A DNA stretch of 64,000 nucleotides from Virgibacillus sp. 7505 (lineage in GTDB: Bacteria > Bacillota > Bacilli > Bacillales > Amphibacillaceae). The stretch spans positions 1-64,000 of the forward strand of contig NZ_NPBF01000032.1 in the NCBI RefSeq assembly GCF_002272135.1. Direction: 5' to 3'. Within the stretch, counting starts at the first letter, position 1. Each line of letters opens with the position of its first letter. Shown in pieces: positions 25,924 to 35,123 of the stretch. The notes under the pieces were generated by a model. It searched no databases. It saw nothing but the letters and a program-made list of their open reading frames with translations, and had not been told where the DNA came from. The translations under genes and the position numbers were made by a program.

Positions 25924-25972
25924 TTCGCCAGGGGAGGGCACATCTGTGTCCTTCCTTTCCTTGTCAGGAAAG

Positions 25973-26003
25973 TTGACATGATTCTAGTAAGCTATGCTAT
26001 TAT
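25973..26003 (+). promoter_or_regulatory. Promoter candidate for the symporter gene
   Basis: Perfect -35 TTGACA (25973-25978), 19 bases, TATTAT (25998-26003). The spacer is long. Just before it (25931-25956) is a weak hairpin that may end the Nramp-like transcript. Confidence 0.5.
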
Positions 26004-26045
26004 TACACTTATGGATTTATTAATCTTACAACGTGGGGGTACAAC

Positions 26046-27323
26046 ATGAAGCGTTTTAAAATTGGACTAGCCTACCAGATTTTAATTGGTTTAGTGCTAG
26101 GTGTTATTGTTGGTTCAATCTTCTACGGCAATGAAACTGCCGTTAGTATTCTACAGCCTCTTGGCGATTTATTCTTACGCGCGATCAAGATGATTGTTAT
26201 ACCAATCGTTATCGCCTCTATCATTGTTGGTGTTGCAGGTACTGGTGATGGTAAATCGGTTGGTAGACTTGGATTTAAAACACTCGTCTACTTCGAAATC
26301 GTTACAATCATTGCATTAGCAATCGGCCTTACTTTTGCGAATGTCTTCCAGCCCGGCGAAGGTATCAACCGTTCCGAGCTAGAAACAACAAGCATTTCTC
26401 AGTATGAAGAGACTGCCGAGACACAAGAAGATCGAACTATCGTGGATACGATTCTTGAAATCATCCCGACGAACGTCTTCCAAGCAATCGGTGAGGGCGA
26501 TATGCTCGCTATCGTATTCTTCTCCGCTCTATTCGGCCTTGGTGTAGCAGCCATCGGTCAAAAAGGACAGCCTGTACTGAACTTCTTCGAAGGCGTCAGT
26601 CAGACCATGTTCTGGGTAACGAACCTTGTTATGAAATTAGCGCCAATCGGTGTATTCGGACTTATCGGTGTTACCGTTTCGAAATTTGGTATTTCGTCTT
26701 TAGTTCCATTAGGTAAACTTGCACTTGTAACATATGGTGCGATGGCATTCTTCATCCTTGTCATTTTCACTATCATTGCTAAGATTGTAGGCATCAACTT
26801 GTTCAAGATGCTGAAAGTATTGAAAGATGAGCTATTGCTTGCATTCTCCACTTCCAGTGGTGAAACAGTATTGCCTCGTGTCATGTATAAAATGGAACGC
26901 ATGGGTGCACCAAAATCCATTGTTTCCTTCGTACTGCCGACTGGTTACACATTCAACTTGGATGGATCAACCATGTACCAGGCACTTGCGTCTCTATTCA
27001 TCGCACAGATGTATGGTATCGATTTGACTATCTGGGAGCAGCTCGGAATCATGGCATTGCTGATCGTTACATCCAAAGGTATCGCAGCGGTACCTGGGAC
27101 AAGCTTTGTCGTATTGCTTGCAACATTGAGCTCTGTAGGATTGCCAGTCGAAGGACTTGCTTTCATCGCTGGTATCGACCGTATCCTTGATATGGGACGT
27201 ACTGTGGTAAACGTTGTGGGTAACAGTCTTGCTGTTATCGTCGTTTCCAAATGGGAAGGCAAATTCAATTTGAATAAAGAGTACTTGAACAATGGCGGTT
27301 CTGAAGAAGTAAAAGTAGGCTGA
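26046..27323 (+). CDS. gltT: Glutamate/aspartate:cation symporter
   Basis: 425 aa DAACS family (GltT/GltP). Eight membrane segments plus hairpins; the substrate-site motifs are present: STSSGETVLPRVM in HP1, NLDGSTMYQALASLF in segment 7, PGTSFVVLLATLSSVGLP in HP2, and DRILDMGRTVVNVVGNSLAV in segment 8. It imports acidic amino acids with H+ or Na+. Single-gene unit with own promoter and terminator. The exact substrate among glutamate, aspartate or C4-dicarboxylates cannot be told from sequence alone. Confidence 0.9.
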   Translation: MKRFKIGLAYQILIGLVLGVIVGSIFYGNETAVSILQPLGDLFLRAIKMIVIPIVIASIIVGVAGTGDGKSVGRLGFKTLVYFEIVTIIALAIGLTFANVFQPGEGINRSELETTSISQYEETAETQEDRTIVDTILEIIPTNVFQAIGEGDMLAIVFFSALFGLGVAAIGQKGQPVLNFFEGVSQTMFWVTNLVMKLAPIGVFGLIGVTVSKFGISSLVPLGKLALVTYGAMAFFILVIFTIIAKIVGINLFKMLKVLKDELLLAFSTSSGETVLPRVMYKMERMGAPKSIVSFVLPTGYTFNLDGSTMYQALASLFIAQMYGIDLTIWEQLGIMALLIVTSKGIAAVPGTSFVVLLATLSSVGLPVEGLAFIAGIDRILDMGRTVVNVVGNSLAVIVVSKWEGKFNLNKEYLNNGGSEEVKVG

Positions 27324-27347
27324 GGATTTTCCTCGCCTACTTTTTTT
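27312..27347. terminator. Terminator of gltT and mupG
   Basis: Stem AGTAGGC-GAGGA with TCCTC-GCCTACT and seven T residues. It overlaps the ends of both convergent genes. Confidence 0.9.
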
Positions 27348-28398
27348 ATACCCATATGATCTTAAAATGCCTGCTGCCTTCAATATAATTCAAAAGCGGC
27401 ACATCCTCTGATACAACCTGTCCGATCACATTGACTTTATCGTCTTGCGGCAAGCTTCTCCTAGTGATTTGGATTTCACCTTTGTAACGCATATACAGAT
27501 CGTTATCGATGGTTATGCTGCCTTCGTTTCGTTCGATACAGTTGAAAGGTGGCACATCTGCATCCTCGAACATCCCGCTCATCCGGGACTCCTCTGATCG
27601 GATTACATCCCGAGCCCGATCCGGACGATTATGTGTCCCTTTTTCCAGTAAATGATGCGCTTCCGTTAATTCCCCATAAGGTTGCGCACGAAGTGTAATC
27701 GTAGTTGATGCATCCTTCAGCTGCATCAAAGCCCCATCTGTCACATCTGGATCTCCAATCAGGATTTTGTCCACATTGTACACTTTCAGTTCGGTGAAGG
27801 CTGCATACGTTCCATACATACGATGCTGTTCCAATGTTGGCAATCCTAAATGAAGCGGTCCTCGAAGATTACGGTCGCCTGGTACGAATGCTTGCACCTT
27901 CAAGCCATATGATTGAAACAGCTGATTCTTCGTCAGAAAATCACCGAGTGCAAGCCCTGTTTCCGGCCGAGGATAAAAATTATGCCAAACTTCTGTGTGG
28001 GTAGTACGCAGCCCCAGTTGAATAAGTCGCTCTAGCTGGCCTTTTGTAAGTGTACTAGCATTCAAAGCGACCTTCATCTTTTGAGATAAGCGGACAATAA
28101 CATCATCCTCAATCCCGTAATCTATCCGTAAACCTGTCAGTCCCCAATCCAATACCGTTTCTGCAGTATCCCAGTCCAAATCGAGCTTTTCCATCGAAGC
28201 CGTTGAAATATCCGCAATCAACTCCATATCCAGGGCAGAAGCAATGGAACCAAGAAGCTGCAGTTTTGTTCGATAAGCGGAGGCATCTTCCTCCGGGATG
28301 TGAAGCGATGTAAACAAACTCCGGAAGCCAGCTGCATGAAATCGCCTGATTTTTTCTTCCTCTATCCGTTCCTGCAAATACACAGATATCCCTAACAC
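27346..28398 (-). CDS. mupG: 6-phospho-N-acetylmuramidase (MupG, DUF871)
   Basis: 350 aa from GTG 28398, with GGAGGG 6 bases upstream. N-terminal TIM-barrel (about 1-230; LGISVYLQERIEEEKIRRFHAAGFRSLFTSLHIPEE at the start) and C-terminal cyclophilin-like domain. Family knowledge from Staphylococcus aureus: MupG cleaves MurNAc-6-phosphate-GlcNAc after import by MurP, in the cytosol. It is the last gene of murR-murQ-murP-mupG, the same gene set as in S. aureus, which supports the name. A terminator-like hairpin lies between it and murP. Confidence 0.85.
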   Translation of the reverse strand: MLGISVYLQERIEEEKIRRFHAAGFRSLFTSLHIPEEDASAYRTKLQLLGSIASALDMELIADISTASMEKLDLDWDTAETVLDWGLTGLRIDYGIEDDVIVRLSQKMKVALNASTLTKGQLERLIQLGLRTTHTEVWHNFYPRPETGLALGDFLTKNQLFQSYGLKVQAFVPGDRNLRGPLHLGLPTLEQHRMYGTYAAFTELKVYNVDKILIGDPDVTDGALMQLKDASTTITLRAQPYGELTEAHHLLEKGTHNRPDRARDVIRSEESRMSGMFEDADVPPFNCIERNEGSITIDNDLYMRYKGEIQITRRSLPQDDKVNVIGQVVSEDVPLLNYIEGSRHFKIIWV

Positions 28399-28419
28399 CC
28401 TTATCCCTCCTATGTACAA

Positions 28420-28445
28420 AAAAGGCGTCCTAAAGACGCCCTTTT
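28420..28445 (-). terminator. Hairpin between murP and mupG
   Basis: GGCGTC/GACGCC stem followed by six T on the minus strand. It should cut mupG transcription to a fraction of murP. Confidence 0.7.
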
Positions 28446-28449
28446 ATAG

Positions 28450-29826
28450 TTATATATCCTTTGCCATGTCTTCCTTAAACCCGAAGAAGTACGTAAACAC
28501 GAAACCGGCAATATAAGCGACAAATATACCAATCAAATACTGCAGGTACTTTCCTTCTGCGATGAGCGGCGTTAAAGAAAGTCCGGAAACACCGATTGAA
28601 GTCGCCCCTGTCGCAAACAATGCCTGCGTAGCTCCACCGACAGCGGCACCAAGACAAGCTGTTAAGAACGGACGTCCGAGCGGCAAGGTTACCCCGTACA
28701 ATAGCGGTTCACCGATACCAAGGAATCCGGCTGGCAAGGCACCTTTGATAATATTCCGCAGACGTTTATTGCGCGTTTTGACGAAGACAGCAATAGAAGC
28801 TCCGACCTGTCCACCGCCAGCCATCGCCAATACTGGAAGCAATGCTGTAAAGGTGAACGTCTGGATCAGCTCCATATGAATCGGTGTCAATCCATGATGC
28901 AAACCAACCATGACGAGCGGGAGGAAGAATCCAGCCAGCAAGGCACCTGCTACGACACCACCAACATCAAGGATAGCGTTGATTCCGGTAGTAATGCCAT
29001 CTGACAGCACACCGGCAACCGGCATAATGACTAGCAAAGATGCAACGCCGACAAACAGAACAGTTAAGATAGGGGTAAAAATAATATCAATACTATTAGG
29101 CATGAATTTTCTTACACGTTTCTCAATGAAACTCATCAGCCAAGCTGCAAAGATGACGCCGAATAATCCGCCTCGGCCCGGAACGAGCGCTTCACCGAAT
29201 AAGGTAATATTCGCCAGCGCTGGGTTGAACAAAATCATACCGGCAATGGCACCTAGTACCGGAGATCCGCCGAATTCCTTCGCTGTATTCCAACCGACTA
29301 GTATCGCTAGGAAACTGAACAAACTGCCGCCAATCAGCTGCAGGATCTGGATGATACTAAGCGTAGGATCCGCACCAGCATTGACAGCGAAGCTGACGCC
29401 TCCATTGATGATACCGGAAGCAATCAACCCAGGGATAAGCGGAATGAATATATTACCGATACGCTTTAATAGGAATTTGATCGGCGTTTTATTCTTTTCC
29501 TTCATGTTCTCCCGTTTGAGTTGGGCCTTTTCCTCGAAAGTTAGATTGTCAATTTCCGCAGCTTCTTCCCCGACACCGAGACCGGTGATTCGGCTGATTT
29601 CATCAGAGACTTTGTTTACAGTACCTGGTCCGACTACGATTTGAATCGTATCATCTGCCACTACGCCCATGACGCCGTCAATTCGTTTCAGAGCATCAAA
29701 ATTCACCTTGTTATCATTCTTAACCCGTAAACGCACTCGTGTCATACAATGTGTCAATGAAACGACGTTCTGCTCTCCGCCAACTTCGCGGAGAATGTCT
29801 TCTGCCAATTGCTTCATCTTCGCCAT
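28450..29826 (-). CDS. murP: PTS N-acetylmuramic acid transporter, EIIBC
   Basis: 458 aa. EIIB domain at 1-90 with the phosphorylated Cys27 in LTHCMTRVRLRV; EIIC membrane domain from about 110 with the GIGEPLLYGVTLPLGRPF motif. It imports and phosphorylates MurNAc or MurNAc-GlcNAc. No EIIA domain is encoded here, so it must borrow EIIA of the glucose type. Its place between murQ and mupG decides the substrate among glucose-family EIIBC proteins. Confidence 0.9.
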   Translation of the reverse strand: MAKMKQLAEDILREVGGEQNVVSLTHCMTRVRLRVKNDNKVNFDALKRIDGVMGVVADDTIQIVVGPGTVNKVSDEISRITGLGVGEEAAEIDNLTFEEKAQLKRENMKEKNKTPIKFLLKRIGNIFIPLIPGLIASGIINGGVSFAVNAGADPTLSIIQILQLIGGSLFSFLAILVGWNTAKEFGGSPVLGAIAGMILFNPALANITLFGEALVPGRGGLFGVIFAAWLMSFIEKRVRKFMPNSIDIIFTPILTVLFVGVASLLVIMPVAGVLSDGITTGINAILDVGGVVAGALLAGFFLPLVMVGLHHGLTPIHMELIQTFTFTALLPVLAMAGGGQVGASIAVFVKTRNKRLRNIIKGALPAGFLGIGEPLLYGVTLPLGRPFLTACLGAAVGGATQALFATGATSIGVSGLSLTPLIAEGKYLQYLIGIFVAYIAGFVFTYFFGFKEDMAKDI

Positions 29827-29840
29827 TCTGATTCTCCCCT

Positions 29841-30731
29841 TTACGCTTTTATCGCTGAACGGACAAATCCCTCTGCATTAAGAAGCTTCGACTCTGCCTC
29901 CTCTTTTGTTACATCAAGCAGCAGCATGACAATCGCTGTCTTCACCTGACCGTCTGCTAGATCAAAAATCTTCTCAGCTGCATCATAGTTCGCACCAGTT
30001 GCTTCCATGATGATACGTTTGGCACGCTCCTGCAGTTTGTCATTCGTCGGCTTCACATCGACCATCAAATTTTTATATACTTTTCCGACACCTACCATAC
30101 TGGCAGTGGAAATCATATTGAGCACCAGCTTTTGCGCTGTTCCAGCCTTCAGTCTTGTCGAGCCTGTCAGTATTTCCGGCCCTGTTTCTACCTCAATGCT
30201 GATTTTCGCATGTTTAGAAATAGCTGCATTTTTATTACAAGCAATGCTGACGGTTGCTGCACCTACGGCGGCAGCATAATCCAGCGCCCCGATCACATAC
30301 GGTGTTCTGCCGCTTGCAGCAATCCCTATTACGGTATCTTTTGCTGTTAATCCAATCTCCTCCAGCTCTCTTGCACCAAGCTCTGGATTATCCTCCGCTC
30401 CCTCTTTTGCCTTTCGAAAAGCGGACATTCCTCCTGCCAGCAGACCTTGCACCATGTCATCGGGTGTACTGAAAGTCGGCGGACACTCTACTGCATCCAA
30501 AATACCAAGCCTGCCGCTTGTACCTGCACCAGTGTAAATGAGCCTGCCGCCAGCCTGAAATGTAGAGATCACTTGTTTCACTGCTGCTTCAATTTCCGGC
30601 AGCGCTGCCTCGACCGCGTCCGGTACTGTTCTATCTTCCTTATTCATCAGCTGCAGTACTTCCTTAGTGGAAAGCTGATCCAGCTTCATCGTACTTTCGT
30701 TGCGCTTTTCTGTCGTCAGTTTATCTAGCAT
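29841..30731 (-). CDS. murQ: N-acetylmuramic acid 6-phosphate etherase
   Basis: 296 aa SIS-domain lyase. Opening MLDKLTTEKRNESTMKLDQLSTKEVLQLMNKED, SIS motif YTGAGTSGRLG near 66-76, then DAVECPPTFSTP with the catalytic Glu, and AAEKIFDLADGQVKTAIVMLLL near the end. It splits the lactyl ether of MurNAc-6-phosphate to give GlcNAc-6-phosphate and D-lactate, which feeds directly into NagA/NagB encoded 10 kb away. Spaced 9-14 bases from its neighbours. Confidence 0.96.
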   Translation of the reverse strand: MLDKLTTEKRNESTMKLDQLSTKEVLQLMNKEDRTVPDAVEAALPEIEAAVKQVISTFQAGGRLIYTGAGTSGRLGILDAVECPPTFSTPDDMVQGLLAGGMSAFRKAKEGAEDNPELGARELEEIGLTAKDTVIGIAASGRTPYVIGALDYAAAVGAATVSIACNKNAAISKHAKISIEVETGPEILTGSTRLKAGTAQKLVLNMISTASMVGVGKVYKNLMVDVKPTNDKLQERAKRIIMEATGANYDAAEKIFDLADGQVKTAIVMLLLDVTKEEAESKLLNAEGFVRSAIKA

Positions 30732-30740
30732 TGTTTCCCC

Positions 30741-31601
30741 TCACTTTTGCTCTGTTTGGAATGCTTGCTGAATTGCCTGCCGTGATTTTTCCAATGCCTC
30801 GATCGTATGATCATAATCTTGTCCCGCCACTGCTGTGTAAATGATATCCATCAAGTACATTTGCACGATCCGAGAGCTAGTAGCCGCACTGCGGATGCGG
30901 GCTTCTTTTGCCACTGTGAACAGCTGAAGGTCAGCCAGCTCCTGCAGACGGTTAGGACCTAACTTTGTCATTACAATTGTCGTAGCTCCTGCTTCCTTCG
31001 CCTGTTTTAAGACAGGTAGCAGCTGTTCTGTTTCTCCGGAGTAACTGATTGCAAAAGCAACATCTCCATACGTCAGATTTGCTGCTGAAGCCAACTGCTG
31101 ATGTGCATCACTGTAAGCCGTGCACCATTTGCCAATCCGGCCAAATTTCTGCTCACCATCCTGTGCGACAAGATAGGAAGCTCCAACTCCATAAAAATCA
31201 ATTTTCCTTGCTCTGGAAATCATAGATACTGCTTGCTCGATTGCTGCTGCTTCATTTACCTGCATCGTCTGGCTAATCGATTGTGTATGCTTCTCGGCAA
31301 TCGCCTCAATTAAGTGTGCAACAGAATCATTCGGCTTGATCTCACCAAACACATTTTTGTTACCGCTTTCATTTTGCAAATCTCCCGCAATCTTCAGCTT
31401 CAGTTCCCGGTATCCTGTCACACCGATTGATTTACAAAGACGGATAACGGCCGCCTCACTGGACCCGCTTTTCCCTGCCAGTTCCTGCACTGAAAGCTTT
31501 ACCACTTCAGATGGATGAGCAAGTATGTAGTTGGCTGCATTCTTTTCAGAGGGCTTGATCGAAGGTAAGCTTTCTCGAAGCAGTGTTAAACCGCCCTTCA
31601 C
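30741..31601 (-). CDS. murR: RpiR-family regulator of MurNAc genes
   Basis: 286 aa. N-terminal HTH_6 domain (SVQELAGKSGSSEAAVIRLCKSIGVTGYRELKLKIAGDL) and C-terminal SIS sugar-phosphate domain (FYGVGASYLVAQDG, AISYSGETEQLLPVL). MurR-type proteins repress mur genes until MurNAc-6-phosphate appears. I start at GTG 31601 because AGGTGA lies 8 bases upstream; the GTG at 31613 is inside this SD. First gene of the operon, so it is probably autoregulated. Confidence 0.88.
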   Translation of the reverse strand: MKGGLTLLRESLPSIKPSEKNAANYILAHPSEVVKLSVQELAGKSGSSEAAVIRLCKSIGVTGYRELKLKIAGDLQNESGNKNVFGEIKPNDSVAHLIEAIAEKHTQSISQTMQVNEAAAIEQAVSMISRARKIDFYGVGASYLVAQDGEQKFGRIGKWCTAYSDAHQQLASAANLTYGDVAFAISYSGETEQLLPVLKQAKEAGATTIVMTKLGPNRLQELADLQLFTVAKEARIRSAATSSRIVQMYLMDIIYTAVAGQDYDHTIEALEKSRQAIQQAFQTEQK

Positions 31602-31648
31602 TGTCAGGATCACCTGCTTTCACATTTAAAATTTTAATTCATATTTAG

Positions 31649-31673
31649 ATTATATTACTAAAATAAAATTTCA
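31649..31673 (-). promoter_or_regulatory. mur operon promoter with RpiR-type operator
   Basis: Minus-strand -10 TATAAT (31649-31654). The -35 zone is occupied by TGAAATTTTATTTTA (31659-31673), close to the TGAAA-N5-TTTCA pattern of RpiR-family sites. An 8-base pair AAATTTTA/TAAAATTT also flanks the -10. Confidence 0.5.
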
Positions 31674-31938
31674 TGAAGTGTTTTGTGAGAATTATTTACA
31701 TATTTTTTCCTGCGCATGGTTAAGGGAATAGATAATGTGGATATTGAAAGTCGCTTACATAATTTAGACTTTTCAATCTTTAGTAACTTTTTCCTGTTTA
31801 TAACAGCGTCCACTATTTGTTACCATCCTTATAGTAATGTTAAATTTCCTCTGTATGGTTCGGTACATCGAATGACAGACTGTTGTAATCTACTAAGTCT
31901 GCAGAAAAGGATCCCTTTAGATCAGGAGCTTTCAAATT
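31674..31938. other. AT-rich intergenic stretch without recognisable gene
   Basis: Between the mur promoter and the small membrane gene. One 78-codon plus-strand frame (31716-31952) has no SD and an unlikely composition. I see no RNA structure or terminator of note. Confidence 0.5.
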
Positions 31939-32190
31939 ATGCCTTTAAATAAGAAAGATTTAAATAAAGCAGTACGCTTTTCATTGCTTTTATACAGCAC
32001 TTTAATAGGATTAGCCAGTACTATCTGTTTCATAACCGCTATCTTCTTCGTGATTCCACAGGAAGATTTACCTTATTTAATTGAACCCCTCGTAATGATG
32101 GCTGTGTATCTTTATGGGACTTGCGCCATTGCATTATTTGTACGTTCAAAATTTTTCAGTATGAAGAAGATAAATAATAAGGAACAATAA
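31939..32190 (+). CDS. Small two-helix membrane protein of unknown function
   Basis: 83 aa. Residues 12-39 and 46-67 are strongly hydrophobic, with lysine-rich ends (MPLNKKDLNK, FFSMKKINNKEQ), as in a small inner-membrane protein with both ends inside. AGGAG stands about 10 bases before ATG. It is preceded by an AT-rich region without a clear promoter and followed by no clear terminator. I do not recognise a family; it could be a spurious frame, but hydrophobicity and SD favour a gene. Confidence 0.5.
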   Translation: MPLNKKDLNKAVRFSLLLYSTLIGLASTICFITAIFFVIPQEDLPYLIEPLVMMAVYLYGTCAIALFVRSKFFSMKKINNKEQ

Positions 32191-32314
32191 TTATCTTCAG
32201 TAGATTGTGTGGTTAGTATATATAAATAGTTACATAATTTATGAAGTATAAATCTACGTGGTCATAAAAGTGAAGTTTAAATCCTATAGTGTAAAAGACA
32301 ATAAATTCATAACA

Positions 32315-32340
32315 AAAGACCCGCCTCCCGGCGAGTCTTT
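32315..32340 (-). terminator. Terminator of the liv operon
   Basis: Stem AAAGAC-GCC/GGC-GTCTTT with a loop of 4 and T-run on the minus strand, just after livF. Confidence 0.8.
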
Positions 32341-32341
32341 C

Positions 32342-33049
32342 CTATGCCAAATACGCTTCCGTAATCGTCGGATCCGCCAGCAGTGTCTGGCCTTTGCCGC
32401 TGCGCCAGATGCTGCCGGTTTGGAGGACGTAGCCGCGGTGGGCGACTTTGAGTGCTTGGAAGGCGTTTTGTTCGACGAGCAGGATGGTCATACCGTCGTC
32501 GTTGAGCTCTTTGATGATGTGGAAAATCTGTTCGACAATGATTGGGGCTAAGCCCATCGATGGTTCGTCGAGCATGAGCAGGTCAGGTTCCATCATCAGC
32601 GCCCGGCCGATGGCTAGCATTTGCTGCTCGCCGCCGCTCATCGTACCGCCGAGCTGATGAAGCCGTTCCTTTACTCGCGGGAAATAGCCGAATACCTTCT
32701 CCATCCTTTGTTCAATCAGCTTTTTATCTTTTATCCCGAATGCGCCAATCTGCAGATTTTCCTTCACCGTCAGCTTCGGGAAGATCCTTCTTCCTTCCGG
32801 TACATGCGCTACACCAAGCTTCGTCGTCTGGTGGGCTTTTCGGGAGGTGATATCTTGGCCCTTATACATGACAGAACCTTCCTTTACTGGCATGAGTCCG
32901 CTGATAGTTTTCAGAGTAGTAGATTTGCCGGCTCCGTTACTGCCGATCAGCGTAACGATTTCCCCTTCCTCTACCGTCAGGTCAATTTGCTTCAGTGCTT
33001 GGATTGCGCCGTAAAAAGCAGTCACTTGTTTCAGCTCCAGATAGCTCAT
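32342..33049 (-). CDS. livF: Branched-chain amino acid ABC transporter ATPase LivF
   Basis: 235 aa. Walker A GSNGAGKSTTLK near 36-47, signature SGGEQQMLAIGRALM, Walker B LLMLDEPSMGLAPIIV. Like other LivF proteins it lacks the long loop of LivG. Pairs with LivG below the LivH-LivM channel. Its ATG overlaps the livG stop by four bases. Confidence 0.94.
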   Translation of the reverse strand: MSYLELKQVTAFYGAIQALKQIDLTVEEGEIVTLIGSNGAGKSTTLKTISGLMPVKEGSVMYKGQDITSRKAHQTTKLGVAHVPEGRRIFPKLTVKENLQIGAFGIKDKKLIEQRMEKVFGYFPRVKERLHQLGGTMSGGEQQMLAIGRALMMEPDLLMLDEPSMGLAPIIVEQIFHIIKELNDDGMTILLVEQNAFQALKVAHRGYVLQTGSIWRSGKGQTLLADPTITEAYLA

Positions 33050-33834
33050 CCTTCCGCCTCCTGTTCCTCGGCCGCTCCCTTACCCAAATACGCCTCGATG
33101 ACCTTTTTATCATGACGTACTTGGGCTGGCAGTCCTTCTGCAATCAATTCTCCATGGTCCAGTACATAAATATAATCCGAGATTTCCATGACGAGCTTCA
33201 TATCATGCTCAATCAAGATGATCGTCATATCCATCTCTTGTTTGATTTTTTGGATAAGACCTGTCAAGTCCGCCGTCTCTTTTGGGTTCATACCGGCAGC
33301 AGGTTCATCGAGCAGCAGGACGGACGGCTTCGTCGCAAGCGCCCTGGCAATTTCCAAACGTCGCTGACTGCCATATGACAAGCTGGCAGCTTCATCATTG
33401 TAATGCTCTTCCAGTCCGACATATTCCAGCAGCCGATATGCTTCCCGTTCGGCTATTCGTTCTTCCTTATCCACTCCTGGCAAATGAAAGATCGTCCCGA
33501 AAATACCTGCCCTTAAATGTGTATGCATACCGACTAGTACATTTTCCAAAACCGTGATTGGGCCGAACAGGCGGATATTCTGGAATGTGCGGGAGATTCC
33601 TTTTTTAGCAACCGCATGTGGTTTTAGACCACCGATTGACTCCCCGCGCAGCTTGATGCTACCGGATGTTGGTTTATAAACACCAGTAATCATATTAAAA
33701 AAAGTTGTCTTGCCAGCGCCGTTCGGACCGATTACAGCTGTTATCTTATTGGCTTCGGCCCGTAGGCTGATTTCCTTATTGGCAGTCAATCCTCCGAATG
33801 TTTTGGTCAGTTTTTCAACTTCCAGTATTGCCAT
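33046..33834 (-). CDS. livG: Branched-chain amino acid ABC transporter ATPase LivG
   Basis: 262 aa. Walker A GPNGAGKTTFFNMITG, signature LSYGSQRRLEIARALA, Walker B VLLLDEPAAGMNPKE, and the LivG-specific long insertion (GISRTFQNIRLFGPITVLENV). I start at ATG 33834, 6 bases after AGGAGG; ATG 33840 touches the SD. The start lies 20 bases inside livM, so both are coupled. Confidence 0.94.
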   Translation of the reverse strand: MAILEVEKLTKTFGGLTANKEISLRAEANKITAVIGPNGAGKTTFFNMITGVYKPTSGSIKLRGESIGGLKPHAVAKKGISRTFQNIRLFGPITVLENVLVGMHTHLRAGIFGTIFHLPGVDKEERIAEREAYRLLEYVGLEEHYNDEAASLSYGSQRRLEIARALATKPSVLLLDEPAAGMNPKETADLTGLIQKIKQEMDMTIILIEHDMKLVMEISDYIYVLDHGELIAEGLPAQVRHDKKVIEAYLGKGAAEEQEAEG

Positions 33835-35116
33835 GTTCATCCTCCTTTGGTGCACCAACGGATTGCAGTCGTTTCTTCATGCCCTTCTCAGATAAAAATT
33901 TGCGTTTATCATATACGACATTCTTTGCCGGTATCAGGCCTTTCGATCGATACAATGCAAACAATATGAGCAATGCGCCAAAGAAGAAGCGCTGCATTTT
34001 CACCGGTGACATGGCATCCGGCAAGGTGATGATGCCTGCGGTGCTTAAGCTGTTGAACCACATCGTCAGTTCATTCAGCACTTGGGCATTCAGGATGGTC
34101 ACGACGGCAGCACCGAGGATGACACCGGGCACACTCCCCATCCCTCCGAGCAGAACCATGACAAGAATATTGATCGATTGCAGCATCGTGAAACTGGTTG
34201 GGTCAATGAATGCTTGCTTGGCAGCAAAAACCACGCCCATCATACCAGAGAATGATGCGCCGATTGCGAAAGCCATCAGCTTCGTTTTTACAAGCGGGAT
34301 GCCCATCGCTTGAGCTGCAATTTCATTTTCACGAACAGCTTTCCAGGAACGGCCCAGCTTAGAATGCTCCAGACTCCGGACTGCGAAAATGACGAAAAGC
34401 AAAATGAACAAAACGACAAAATAAATCTGGTTGGAATAAAGCAGCTCGATACCGAAAATCTTAGGTGGTGCGATCGAAGACAAACCTAGTGCACCATTCG
34501 TAATATTGACTGGCTGGTCCATGTTATTGAAAACGATCCGGATGATTTCCCCGAACCCCAGTGTAACAATGGCCAGATAATCACCTTTCACCCGCAGCAC
34601 CGGGATTCCAAGCAGCACACCGAACAGCGCAGCAACGAAACAGCCGATGATGATGAAGATCCAGAAGCTGTTCCCCGATAACGGATACGTACCGAACGGC
34701 ATGAAGTTGGACGCCTGTGCTGTGGCGAAAATACCGTATGTATAAGCCCCGACGGCAAAGAAGGCCACAAAACCAAGATCCAATAAACCCGCCATTCCGA
34801 CGACGATATTCAAACCAAGTGCCATGCTGACATATATACCGACAAGCGTTGCTACATCCATGTATTCCTGATAAGCAGGTCCCTGCATCGCAGAAAATGG
34901 CAGGATGAAGAACATGATGGCAAGACCGATTGCCCACTTTGACCAGTTCGGCAGCTTGGTATAGTACAAGAGCAAAAACGATAACAGCAGCAGCAAAAAT
35001 GCCGCGACCGAACGCTGTGCCAAGATCAAGCTAAGGGAAGTGAGTGCGATATAGCCGACTAAGAGCCCGAGCTGCAGCCACTTTTTCCCACGAATTTGTT
35101 CCAGGATTTTTTTCAT
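33815..35116 (-). CDS. livM: Branched-chain amino acid ABC transporter permease LivM
   Basis: 433 aa. About ten membrane segments; the BPD_transp_2 domain covers roughly 90-400, with LGYGEIIR-type motif TLGFGEIIRIVFNN and the cytosolic coupling loop SWKAVRENEIAAQAMGIPLVKTKLMAFAIGA. The N-terminal 70 residues form extra hydrophobic helices, common in LivM. Makes the channel with LivH. Confidence 0.93.
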   Translation of the reverse strand: MKKILEQIRGKKWLQLGLLVGYIALTSLSLILAQRSVAAFLLLLLSFLLLYYTKLPNWSKWAIGLAIMFFILPFSAMQGPAYQEYMDVATLVGIYVSMALGLNIVVGMAGLLDLGFVAFFAVGAYTYGIFATAQASNFMPFGTYPLSGNSFWIFIIIGCFVAALFGVLLGIPVLRVKGDYLAIVTLGFGEIIRIVFNNMDQPVNITNGALGLSSIAPPKIFGIELLYSNQIYFVVLFILLFVIFAVRSLEHSKLGRSWKAVRENEIAAQAMGIPLVKTKLMAFAIGASFSGMMGVVFAAKQAFIDPTSFTMLQSINILVMVLLGGMGSVPGVILGAAVVTILNAQVLNELTMWFNSLSTAGIITLPDAMSPVKMQRFFFGALLILFALYRSKGLIPAKNVVYDKRKFLSEKGMKKRLQSVGAPKEDEHGNTGS

Positions 35117-35123
35117 ATGTCAC

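Noticed and set aside
31716-31952. 78-codon plus-strand frame before the small membrane gene
   Set aside because: No SD, odd composition, overlaps the better supported frame at 31939.
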